A stretch of DNA of 9,436 nucleotides from Parachlamydiaceae bacterium (lineage in GTDB: Bacteria; Chlamydiota; Chlamydiia; Chlamydiales; Parachlamydiaceae): positions 1 to 9,436 of the forward strand of contig JACCVN010000148.1 of the NCBI GenBank assembly GCA_013698165.1, written 5' to 3'. This document shows positions 1 to 6,895 of this stretch, one piece after another; position 1 is the first letter of the stretch, and every line of letters starts with the position of its first letter. Made by a program: the position numbers and the translations under genes. The notes under the pieces were generated by a model, which did no database searches, was not told the origin of the DNA, and worked only from the letters and a program-made list of their open reading frames with translations.

Positions 1-198
1 ACATATTTTATATCGATCCTAAACTTTACAATGATCATCGCTTTGCTAGGACCTGTGCTACAAGTGATTTATCCGGCGTTGATCACGCTGACAATTTGCA
101 ATATCCTCTACAAGCTTTATGGCTTTAGAATTGTCAAAACTCCTGTTATGGTCGTTTTCCTACTTTCTCTGGCGAACGCCTTTCACTTTTTCGGTTAA
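1..198 (+). CDS. brnQ: Branched-chain amino acid carrier, BrnQ/LIVCS family, C-terminal fragment
   Basis: This is the last 65 codons of a gene whose start lies to the left of the window; it ends with TAA at 196-198. The fragment is strongly hydrophobic. It has one membrane segment around residues 4-18, another around residues 21-36 containing the stretch IYPALITLTICNIL, and a final one (VMVVFLLSLANAF) just before the end. The LGPVLQVIYPALITLT region resembles the end of BrnQ-type carriers, which import leucine, isoleucine and valine with a cation across the inner membrane. Chlamydiae, which depend on their host for amino acids, carry such carriers. The gene converges with the unrecognised minus-strand gene that ends at 293. 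The family call rests on a short fragment, so another multi-pass amino acid carrier is possible. Confidence 0.7.
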   Translation, partial: TYFISILNFTMIIALLGPVLQVIYPALITLTICNILYKLYGFRIVKTPVMVVFLLSLANAFHFFG

Positions 199-292
199 GT
201 TTTATAACTACCTTTGAGTTCATTTTAATAGCATTACAGGAAATAAACTTAATGGTTGGTAGCCTATGGACTATATGCTGAGGTCCCTTTGG

Positions 293-2233
293 CTAGTTAA
301 GAAGAGATAACTGGCTGACCTTAGCCACCGCGTCTCTAACGCCCTGCATGAAACGTTGTTGCTTTGCTGGGTCATCAGAACGATATATGAAGCCGTCATA
401 CCAAACCTCTCCGATTTTTACCGAGGAGCGGGCTAATTCCGTAGAATGAAAATTAAAATCGTTTAGAGTGGCATCGATTTCGTTGCGCAGTTCTTTGAGC
501 TCTATCTTTAATAGGATAAAGAGAAAATCGATATCTTGATGTACGCTATATTCCAGAGCTCCGTTCAAGCGTTTATCAATTGCCTCGAGTTGCATGAGAA
601 ATAGTCTTTTAAGGGCTTCAGGCTCAAGGAGCGTGCGCATGATCACAGGAGTGAGCGAAAAGAAGAAATTCTCAAGTAATAATTCATCATAAGGCACTGA
701 AGAGGCCAACAAATCTTTCAGAGCACTTAGCAATTCATTTTGTTTTGTGATCATACCGCCATTAAAATCGCGGAATTCCCCGACGATCAATGACAATTCC
801 CCCACAACCGTCTGACGGGCTTTATATAAATCAATGGTATGATCACGACGTAAAAAACTTTCTTTAGGAAGTTTTACACGAAAAACAGTGACTTCCTTCT
901 GATACTTCTTTCGAAGTATTCCAACATTTTTAGTGTGGTCATGAATATACTTTAAGATTGAATCCACCCTTTGAAACAGTCTTTGGATACTTTCGCATCC
1001 AGGCTTTACCAGGCGAACTAAAATCACGATAAATGACAAATGCTGATGGGTCTGCTCGTCAAAAGAAATAATCACTTGAGGAATATCGCGCATATACTTG
1101 ATTTGATTGCTTAGGCTCACAATATTGCGCATGATCTCCTCTTCATTGCGCGGCATGAAAACCGGATGCACAAGATGCGCAATACGGACTTTCAGAGCGT
1201 TAGGAAGGCGCTCTCTAAGCAATCTTAGCTCTTCAAAAGCAATCTCAGCGCCATTACTCTTTTCAACTTCAAGATAAAGCATGCAAATATTTTCAGTGCC
1301 ATGGCGATTAAGGAAAAAGGAGCCTTCAACAGCATGCACATTTGGTATGAGATTTTGAATCGTTTGCAGGATATGTTTTTTCTCGAAAATTTCACGATCA
1401 CTAAGAAAATTCACACCCACTAAAATTGCTAAAACATGCTTTGGTCCCCCGGGAATAAAAAGCTTCGACTTAAATAACTTCATGCTGAGGTGGCGTTGTA
1501 GAGGAGCATCTCGAGTTTCTTTACGAATAGATTTCCGGAACAAATAGAGGATGCTAATGATTCGGCTTAGGTGCCGGCTACTGCGGGCCATCTTAAAATC
1601 ATCGCGACAAGTGATCAGCACATGTTGCATTTCCGTTAAGACATCAATATCAAATGCTTCCGGCAAGCGTTTGGTCAGGCAAGCAATATATTCATGCACA
1701 AGGGCCATTTTCTCATCTGCTGCCAGCCCTCTAACTTCAAGAATACGACGGGCATTAAAACTTGATTCTAATCCCAAACGAACTTCAGCTTCTATAGCAG
1801 CCAAATTATGGACAATTTCAGCCAATTCCTCTTCATCTTCAACAGAGATCATCACTTCACATAAAGTATAAAGATCGCTGCTGACATCAGGCATGCGGAA
1901 ATCGGTGGCATAGACTAAAAGGACGTTCATACGCCTGCCCGGCACTAACCATTGGCTAACCATATCAAAGAAAAATCTAAAGGAATTATAGCGGTACTTA
2001 GAAAGAGAATAAAAGGACATCGCCCCGGGAATCTTGCCATGGACTTTAGAGGTCACTAGTGGAAAAAGTGCCTCAAAACGATCCCGTTGAGTGCCGGTAG
2101 TTGTCGATGAAAATAAGTCTTTAGGCAAAATCCTTTTTAGAGCATCACGTATCGATTCACAGTAACGCTTGCTATAATCATCGCCACCGTGAAAGCTTGC
2201 AACTATTGGGGGGATATGGATCTCGTCATGCAT
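293..2233 (-). CDS. Unrecognised 646-residue protein
   Basis: I do not recognise this protein and assign no function. It is a long uninterrupted frame with ordinary composition. No signal peptide or convincing membrane segment is visible, so it is probably soluble and cytoplasmic. Residues 1-130 look like mixed strands and helices, with hydrophobic strands such as RMNVLLVYATDF (101-112). Residues 130-255 are mostly charged helix. Two strand-rich segments follow, around 265-355 (HVLAILVGVNFL) and 385-460 (VIISFDEQTHQHLSFIVILV), and 465-605 is helical with many Glu, Lys and Leu residues. The ATG at 2231-2233 has no clear Shine-Dalgarno. It lies six bases after the aspartokinase TAG and in the same frame, so translation may depend on coupling or, less likely, readthrough. 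The gene ends with TAG at 293-295. It is probably co-transcribed with the aspartokinase-like gene and may be a lineage-specific chlamydial protein (inference). Confidence 0.8.
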   Translation of the reverse strand: MHDEIHIPPIVASFHGGDDYSKRYCESIRDALKRILPKDLFSSTTTGTQRDRFEALFPLVTSKVHGKIPGAMSFYSLSKYRYNSFRFFFDMVSQWLVPGRRMNVLLVYATDFRMPDVSSDLYTLCEVMISVEDEEELAEIVHNLAAIEAEVRLGLESSFNARRILEVRGLAADEKMALVHEYIACLTKRLPEAFDIDVLTEMQHVLITCRDDFKMARSSRHLSRIISILYLFRKSIRKETRDAPLQRHLSMKLFKSKLFIPGGPKHVLAILVGVNFLSDREIFEKKHILQTIQNLIPNVHAVEGSFFLNRHGTENICMLYLEVEKSNGAEIAFEELRLLRERLPNALKVRIAHLVHPVFMPRNEEEIMRNIVSLSNQIKYMRDIPQVIISFDEQTHQHLSFIVILVRLVKPGCESIQRLFQRVDSILKYIHDHTKNVGILRKKYQKEVTVFRVKLPKESFLRRDHTIDLYKARQTVVGELSLIVGEFRDFNGGMITKQNELLSALKDLLASSVPYDELLLENFFFSLTPVIMRTLLEPEALKRLFLMQLEAIDKRLNGALEYSVHQDIDFLFILLKIELKELRNEIDATLNDFNFHSTELARSSVKIGEVWYDGFIYRSDDPAKQQRFMQGVRDAVAKVSQLSLLN

Positions 2234-2239
2234 AAATAT

Positions 2240-3037
2240 CTAATGTATAGCTTCAAATAAAGGTTGGCTTGGTTTTATTAGGAATTGGTCAAAAATGACT
2301 GTCCCTTTAGCAATATTATCTTTGGTACTCATAAATGAACGGACATGTAAAGGCAATCGATTATTTTTGGCGAGCAAAATGCTTCGAGGATGAAGAACTT
2401 TAGCTCCATTTTCTGCAATTTTTAAAGCTTCATCATAAGTTAATTGACCAAAAAGTTCGGCTTTTGGATCACATTTTGGATCATTGGAATACACGCCAGG
2501 AACATCTTTATAAAACTCTACTTTTTCAGCGCCAAGAGCTATTCCGAGGGCTACTGCAGAGATATCACCACCACCGCGCCCAAGTGTAGTTATCATTCCT
2601 TCACGGCTGACGCCCTGGAAGCCGGCAACAATAATAATATTTCCTAACTGTAAGTAAGGGAGAAGCCGATGCGGCCGCACCTCAATAATGCGTGCGTCAG
2701 CATGTCTTGAACAAGTAATGATACCGCTTTGGCTCCCAGTAAAACTAAAAGCTTCATGCTGCTTAAGTGCCAGTGCCATAGCTAAAAGGGAAATACTAAC
2801 CCTTTCGCCCACGGTGAGCAGCATATCGTACTCTCGCCGTGGCGGATCAGGATGAACTTTTTTTGCCAATTCTATCAATTGGTTAGTCGTATCACCCATT
2901 GCGCTCACAACGACCGCAATTTGTGGAAATTCTTCTAAACGCTGAAGGATAATTTCTGCAATGGCAGAAAAACATTTGCAATCAACCAAAGAGGCGCCGC
3001 CAAATTTCATAACAAGAGTTTTCATTGCAATTGCCAT
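2240..3037 (-). CDS. Aspartokinase-family protein, catalytic domain only (no ACT domains)
   Basis: This 265-residue protein belongs to the amino acid kinase fold. Aspartokinases phosphorylate aspartate to 4-aspartyl phosphate, the first step towards lysine, meso-diaminopimelate, threonine and methionine. Visible family motifs in order are KFGGAS (11-16, usually KFGGTS), VVSAMGDTTNQL (43-54), GERVS (77-81), FTGSQSGIIT (99-108), TTLGRGGGD (150-158, usually TTLGRGGSD), YKDVPGVYSNDPK (176-188) and NGAKVLHPRS (210-219). The protein ends about 45 residues after the last motif, whereas typical aspartokinases exceed 400 residues and end in two regulatory ACT domains. The Ser-to-Gly change falls in the substrate-binding loop, so the substrate may differ. 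The start is uncertain: M1 (3037) or M5 (3025), with M5 closer to the usual start distance before KFGG and neither having a strong Shine-Dalgarno. The gene ends with TAG at 2240-2242. lysC is avoided as a symbol because a full-length paralogue may exist elsewhere. Confidence 0.8.
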   Translation of the reverse strand: MAIAMKTLVMKFGGASLVDCKCFSAIAEIILQRLEEFPQIAVVVSAMGDTTNQLIELAKKVHPDPPRREYDMLLTVGERVSISLLAMALALKQHEAFSFTGSQSGIITCSRHADARIIEVRPHRLLPYLQLGNIIIVAGFQGVSREGMITTLGRGGGDISAVALGIALGAEKVEFYKDVPGVYSNDPKCDPKAELFGQLTYDEALKIAENGAKVLHPRSILLAKNNRLPLHVRSFMSTKDNIAKGTVIFDQFLIKPSQPLFEAIH

Positions 3038-3195
3038 TTTAAATTATCTTATTACTTAAAAATCGACCACTGACTGTCTCGACCTTAGGACTATAGTGTT
3101 TTGTCAAATTTTAATTGTAAAGGCGAAGTTATTACGTCCTATCTGAATTGATTTATTTATCAGGCACGGACGGGCGCGGGAACGAATTTTATAAA

Positions 3196-3567
3196 TTAAT
3201 ATTTCCTATACGTAACTTTTGAAGAATGAGTTTCAAAAACAGTAATAGCGTATAGAGATGGTAAAAAAGGCTCAAGGTATTCAAAAATCCATTTTGCAAT
3301 AAATTCTACCGTAGGTGCTTCACTCTCTAATGTATCATTAAGCCACTGGTGATCAAGGTATTGATCGATCATCGGCATCACAATATTAGATAAGTCATTG
3401 AAATCAATGACCATATTTGCCTTTGGACCGGAAGGGATCAAAGTGTTAGAGCGCAATACGACAGCTAACGTATAGGAATGGCCATGGGGATTCCGGCATT
3501 TTCCGTCATGATGCACGATAACATGTCCCGCTTCAAAGCGGAAGGATTTTTCAAGTTCAAATAACAT
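3196..3567 (-). CDS. queD: 6-carboxytetrahydropterin synthase / 6-pyruvoyl-tetrahydropterin synthase family (QueD-like)
   Basis: This family converts 7,8-dihydroneopterin triphosphate to a tetrahydropterin; in most bacteria it is QueD of the queuosine (tRNA wobble base) pathway. From M22 of the longest frame, the protein reads MLFELEKSFRFEAGH, which is the normal family N-terminus. The zinc-binding histidines are present in EAGH and in HGHSY, and the candidate catalytic cysteine is in GKCRNPHGH. Further motifs are MVIDFNDL, LDHQWLND, PTVEFIAKWI and a C-terminal FETHSSKVTY, which carries the conserved Glu. At 123 residues it has normal family length. The frame extends upstream to an ATG at 3630, but those 21 extra residues do not look like the family and no good Shine-Dalgarno marks either ATG. 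The gene stands alone, diverging from rpsA, so queuosine versus another pterin role cannot be settled from context. Confidence 0.88.
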   Translation of the reverse strand: MLFELEKSFRFEAGHVIVHHDGKCRNPHGHSYTLAVVLRSNTLIPSGPKANMVIDFNDLSNIVMPMIDQYLDHQWLNDTLESEAPTVEFIAKWIFEYLEPFLPSLYAITVFETHSSKVTYRKY

Positions 3568-3669
3568 AATATTCAGACCAAAAGAGTAAACAAGAAGTAA
3601 AATTTCACTGCAATACGGTGATGTTAACATAGCAATATCTGAAAATCAATATGATTTTTCCCTGAGCTG

Positions 3670-3698
3670 TTGCTTCTTTATTTAGCATCTGATACGAT
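3670..3698 (+). promoter_or_regulatory. Candidate housekeeping-sigma promoter for rpsA
   Basis: A TTGCTT box (3670-3675) and a TACGAT box (3693-3698) are separated by 17 bases, the preferred spacing for the major bacterial sigma factor. They match the consensus at three and four of six positions. The pair lies in the 171-base gap between divergent queD and rpsA, about 40 bases before the rpsA ATG, which leaves a short leader. The boxes are imperfect, so this remains a candidate only. Confidence 0.4.
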
Positions 3699-3722
3699 AT
3701 GCAGCGTATAGAATGAAAATTT

Positions 3723-3728
3723 AGGAGA
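3723..3728 (+). promoter_or_regulatory. Strong Shine-Dalgarno of rpsA
   Basis: AGGAGA lies ten bases before the ATG at 3739. It is the clearest ribosome binding site in the window and fixes the rpsA start. It contrasts with the three minus-strand genes, which have none of comparable strength. Confidence 0.85.
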
Positions 3729-3738
3729 AACCTTTAAA

Positions 3739-5502
3739 ATGTCTAACAAGCAACAACACAGCTGGGCTGAGAGCAACATTGTCGATGATATCTCATTCCA
3801 GGAACAAGATGCTCAAGATTTTAAAACACTTTTGGGAATTAAGGAAGGGGCATCGCCTCAACAACCAACCTTACATACTCCTGGAACTATCTTGACAGGT
3901 AGAATTGTCGAAATCACTAAGGACCATGTGGTCATCGATGTGGGTTTAAAATCGGAAGGCCTTGTTCCAATCGAGGAATTTTCCGATCCATCTCAAATCG
4001 TGCTTAATGGCGAAGTTGAAGTCCTTATTGATCAAGCTGAAGATGATAATGGCCAGATTGTCCTTTCTCGTGAAAAAGCAGAAAGATTACGTCAATGGGA
4101 GCATATCCTTGAGCATTGTGAAGAAGGTTCGATCGTAAAAGGTCGCGTTCTTCGCAAAGTCAAAGGCGGCCTAATGGTCGATATCGGAATGGAAGCATTC
4201 CTTCCAGGTTCACAGATCGACAACAAGCGTATTAAGAACCTTGATGACTATATTGACAAAACATTTGAATTCAAAATCCTCAAGATCAATATCGAACGTA
4301 AAAATGTTGTTGTCTCACGTCGCGAGCTTCTTGAAGCAGAACGTATCTCTAAGAAAACGGAATTGTTGGAAAACATTAAGATTGGCGACCAGCGTCAAGG
4401 TGTTGTTAAAAACATTACCGATTTTGGTGTCTTCCTAGACCTCGATGGTATTGACGGCCTGCTGCATATCACCGACATGACATGGAAACGTATCAAGCAT
4501 CCAGCTGAAATGGTCCACTTAGGCCAGAAATTGGATGTGATTATCCTTAATGTTGATCGTGATAAAGGTCGCGTAGCACTTGGATTGAAACAGAAAGAGA
4601 GAAATCCATGGGATCAGATCGAACAAAAATATCCTCCAGGCACACGCGTAAAAGGTAAGATTGTCAACCTGCTTCCATACGGCGCATTCATCGAGATCGA
4701 ACCGGGCATCGAAGGCCTCATTCACGTCTCTGAAATGTCATGGACTAAAAATATCACTGATCCTAACGAAGTTGTCAAAAAAGGCGATGAAGTTGAAGCA
4801 ATCGTACTTTCAATCCAGAAAGATGAAGGTAAAATTTCACTAGGCTTAAAGCAAGCGGAACATAATCCGTGGAACGAAGTCGAAATGAAGTACCCGATTG
4901 GTCAAAACGTCAAAGCGGAAATCCGCAGCCTGACTAACTATGGCGCTTTCGTTGAGTTAGAACCCGGTATTGAAGGGCTGATCCACATTTCTGATTTGAG
5001 CTGGATCAAAAAGGTTTCACATCCTTCAGAAATCCTACGCAAAGGTGACAGCATCGATGCGGTCATTCTTTCAGTTGATAGAGAAAGCAAAAAGATCACT
5101 TTAGGGGTCAAGCAGCTGGGCAATAATCCTTGGGAGAACATCGAGAAATTGATGCCTGTAGGCTCATTAGTCACAGGCAAGGTCACTAAGATCACTGCAT
5201 TCGGAGCCTTTGTCGAACTTGACAGCGGCATCGAAGGATTGATCCATGTGACTGAATTGTCAGATCAAGCTTTTGGAAAGGTCGAAGACCTGGTTTCAAA
5301 AGGCAGCGAAGTCACAGCAAAAGTGATCAAGCTCGATCCTGAACATAAGAAAATTGCTCTTTCAATTAAAGAATATCTGATTGAACGCAACCAAGAAAAT
5401 CGTGATGATATTGTGGTGACAAAACGCAAAAAGAAAGCAGGCGGAAAAGCCTCTGACGATAGCGGCAAGTCCCACGACGAAAACGAGAAAGAAGAGGGTT
5501 AA
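3739..5502 (+). CDS. rpsA: Small ribosomal subunit protein S1 (bS1)
   Basis: S1 binds mRNA on the 30S subunit and helps load messages with weak Shine-Dalgarno sites. The 587 residues hold six S1-type OB-fold repeats, at about 48-113, 130-195, 216-286, 301-373, 388-460 and 475-546. Repeats 3-6 are the most regular, with the pattern GxVxxIxxFGxFVxLxxGIxGLIHxSxMSW. Conserved NPW linkers at 289-291, 376-378 and 463-465 join them. The first two repeats are more divergent, as expected for the ribosome-docking part of S1. A 40-residue hydrophilic tail follows, basic (KRKKK) and then acidic. Length is normal for six-domain S1 proteins and close to chlamydial S1. The start is set by AGGAGA. The gene is followed by nusA after 115 bases, the order seen in Chlamydia. 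Confidence 0.97.
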   Translation: MSNKQQHSWAESNIVDDISFQEQDAQDFKTLLGIKEGASPQQPTLHTPGTILTGRIVEITKDHVVIDVGLKSEGLVPIEEFSDPSQIVLNGEVEVLIDQAEDDNGQIVLSREKAERLRQWEHILEHCEEGSIVKGRVLRKVKGGLMVDIGMEAFLPGSQIDNKRIKNLDDYIDKTFEFKILKINIERKNVVVSRRELLEAERISKKTELLENIKIGDQRQGVVKNITDFGVFLDLDGIDGLLHITDMTWKRIKHPAEMVHLGQKLDVIILNVDRDKGRVALGLKQKERNPWDQIEQKYPPGTRVKGKIVNLLPYGAFIEIEPGIEGLIHVSEMSWTKNITDPNEVVKKGDEVEAIVLSIQKDEGKISLGLKQAEHNPWNEVEMKYPIGQNVKAEIRSLTNYGAFVELEPGIEGLIHISDLSWIKKVSHPSEILRKGDSIDAVILSVDRESKKITLGVKQLGNNPWENIEKLMPVGSLVTGKVTKITAFGAFVELDSGIEGLIHVTELSDQAFGKVEDLVSKGSEVTAKVIKLDPEHKKIALSIKEYLIERNQENRDDIVVTKRKKKAGGKASDDSGKSHDENEKEEG

Positions 5503-5524
5503 TACCCGTCCTTCAACCTTCAAA

Positions 5525-5560
5525 GAGTTGGATAAGGCAATAATGGGCCTTATTCAACTC
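5525..5560 (+). other. 14-bp stem-loop between rpsA and nusA, no T-tract
   Basis: Bases 5525-5538 pair with 5547-5560 along 14 consecutive positions (thirteen Watson-Crick pairs and one G-T at 5531/5554), closing an eight-base loop AATAATGG. No run of T follows on either strand, so it does not look like a standard intrinsic terminator. It could be an RNA stability or processing element at the 3' end of the rpsA message, a partial terminator that sets the rpsA to nusA ratio, or a NusA-responsive pause site. These roles are inferences. Confidence 0.6.
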
Positions 5561-5617
5561 GATGAATGAAGTGTTTAGCCAACATCTTATATTTTAATCC
5601 CATAGAGGCTGAAAAGA

Positions 5618-6892
5618 ATGAACAAAGATCTGATTGCAATCTTCGAATACCTGGAAAGAGAAAAGGGCATTAAACGTGAAATAATCATCTCTGCTATCGA
5701 AGAGTCTTTGAAGGCTGCCGCACGCAAAAGTATCGATGGAGCTTCAAATGTGACGGTGCAAATTCAGTCAAAAACGGGTAAAATTCAAGTCTACTGCGAA
5801 AAAGAAATTGTGGATGAAGTTGAAGTCCCCGCACAGGAAATTTCACTTGAACAAGCACGTCTGCTCGACCCTGAATGTGAACTTGGACAATTTATTGACA
5901 TCGAAGCGACGCCAAGGGATTTTGGCCGCATTGCCGCTCAAAAAGCCCGACAAGTAATCACGCAAAAACTACGCGGCGCTGAACGTGATGTGATCTATGA
6001 AGAATACCGACACCGCACCAATGAGCTGATCTCCGGAACTGTGAAGCGCTTTGTCAGAGGCTCAAACCTCATTGTAGACTTAGGAAAAGTCGAAGCGATC
6101 ATGCCCACAAAGTTTTATCCAAAAACTGAAAAGTATCAGATCGGTGAAAGAGTTGTCGCCCTATTGCTAGATGTTAAAGATACTGAAAATGGCGGAGCAG
6201 AAGTCATCCTGTCGAGAAGTCATCCGGAATTTGTGCGTCAGCTTCTGATGCAAGAAGTTCCCGAAATTAATGACGGCACTGTAGTTATCGATAAAATTGT
6301 CCGCGATCCCGGTTACCGAACAAAACTCACCGTACGTTCCACAGACAATAAAGTTGATCCCGTGGGTGCTTGCGTAGGAATGCGCGGCTCGCGAGTAAAA
6401 AATGTCGTTCGTGAATTGCATAATGAGAAAGTCGATGTCATTCCTTTCTCTGCAGACCCGATCGAACTGCTACAAAATGCCCTATCGCCTATTGAGATTC
6501 GCAAAATCAGCTGTAACGAAGAAGATAAGAGCATTACGATCGTTGTAGACAACGAAGATTTTGCTGCTGTCATCGGCAAGCGAGGCATGAATGCTCGCCT
6601 CAACAGCGAATTGATCGGGTATGAACTAGATGTCCAGCGAATGAACGACTATATGCGCGCAAGGGCGCTACAGCGTGCTGAGCTAGCCGAATCCGATGAT
6701 CCGGCCCTGGACGAACAATTAACTTCACTTGACGGGGTCAATAAAATGATCGTCGAACATTTAATTGCAGAAGGCTATAATACGAAACGCGCTCTGCTAC
6801 TGGCGGAACCTGAACAGTTGGCGACTATTCCGGGAGTTAGCCTCGAGACTGCGGACAAAATCTTGGAACAAATCAGAAAACAGAGGACTTAA
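5618..6892 (+). CDS. nusA: Transcription elongation/termination factor NusA
   Basis: NusA binds RNA polymerase and nascent RNA and controls pausing, intrinsic termination and antitermination of rRNA operons. The 424 residues show the standard order. An N-terminal RNA polymerase-binding domain spans about 1-130, with AIEESLKAAARKS near 26-38. An S1 domain lies near 134-200, with GTVKRFVRGSNLIVDLG. KH1 is near 235-285 (DPVGACVGMRGSRV), and KH2 near 303-350 (AVIGKRGMNARL, which retains the GxxG-type loop). The C-terminus (about 372-421) has one helix-hairpin-helix-like unit ending LATIPGVSLETADKILEQI, without the two long acidic repeats of E. coli NusA. Length is close to chlamydial NusA. GAGG at 5605-5608, nine bases before the ATG, supports the start. 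infB begins three bases after the TAA, so the two are surely co-transcribed. Confidence 0.97.
   Translation: MNKDLIAIFEYLEREKGIKREIIISAIEESLKAAARKSIDGASNVTVQIQSKTGKIQVYCEKEIVDEVEVPAQEISLEQARLLDPECELGQFIDIEATPRDFGRIAAQKARQVITQKLRGAERDVIYEEYRHRTNELISGTVKRFVRGSNLIVDLGKVEAIMPTKFYPKTEKYQIGERVVALLLDVKDTENGGAEVILSRSHPEFVRQLLMQEVPEINDGTVVIDKIVRDPGYRTKLTVRSTDNKVDPVGACVGMRGSRVKNVVRELHNEKVDVIPFSADPIELLQNALSPIEIRKISCNEEDKSITIVVDNEDFAAVIGKRGMNARLNSELIGYELDVQRMNDYMRARALQRAELAESDDPALDEQLTSLDGVNKMIVEHLIAEGYNTKRALLLAEPEQLATIPGVSLETADKILEQIRKQRT
6882..6887 (+). promoter_or_regulatory. Shine-Dalgarno deciding the TTG start of infB
   Basis: AGAGGA, inside the last codons of nusA, lies eight bases before TTG at 6896. 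The nusA TAA at 6890-6892 is in the same frame, so the infB start must lie after it. No in-frame ATG occurs until about 7382, far inside the gene. The site and the chlamydia-like residues right after the TTG together fix this start and imply nusA-infB translational coupling. Confidence 0.8.
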
Positions 6893-6895
6893 GCG

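Noticed and set aside
291..316. Nine-pair inverted repeat spanning the end of the 646-residue gene
   Set aside because: It contains G-T pairs that become mismatches on the transcribed (minus) strand, and no T-tract follows on either side, so it is unlikely to be a terminator.
2231..2233. Reading the N-terminus of the 646-residue protein as displaced ACT domains of the aspartokinase
   Set aside because: The residues after the junction do not show a convincing ACT pattern, and the protein is far longer than two ACT domains.
3090..3107. Perfect TTGACA (3107-3102) and TATAGT (3095-3090) upstream of the aspartokinase on the minus strand
   Set aside because: They are only six bases apart, so they cannot form one promoter. 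Neither has a good partner box at the usual 16-18 base spacing.
3568..3630. Upstream ATG extending QueD by 21 residues
   Set aside because: The extra residues do not resemble the family N-terminus, and the ATG at 3565-3567 gives the normal QueD length and start. No strong ribosome binding site favours the longer form.
5588..5593. TATATT as a -10 box for a separate nusA promoter
   Set aside because: No acceptable -35 box occurs 16-18 bases upstream, and the region is simply AT-rich.
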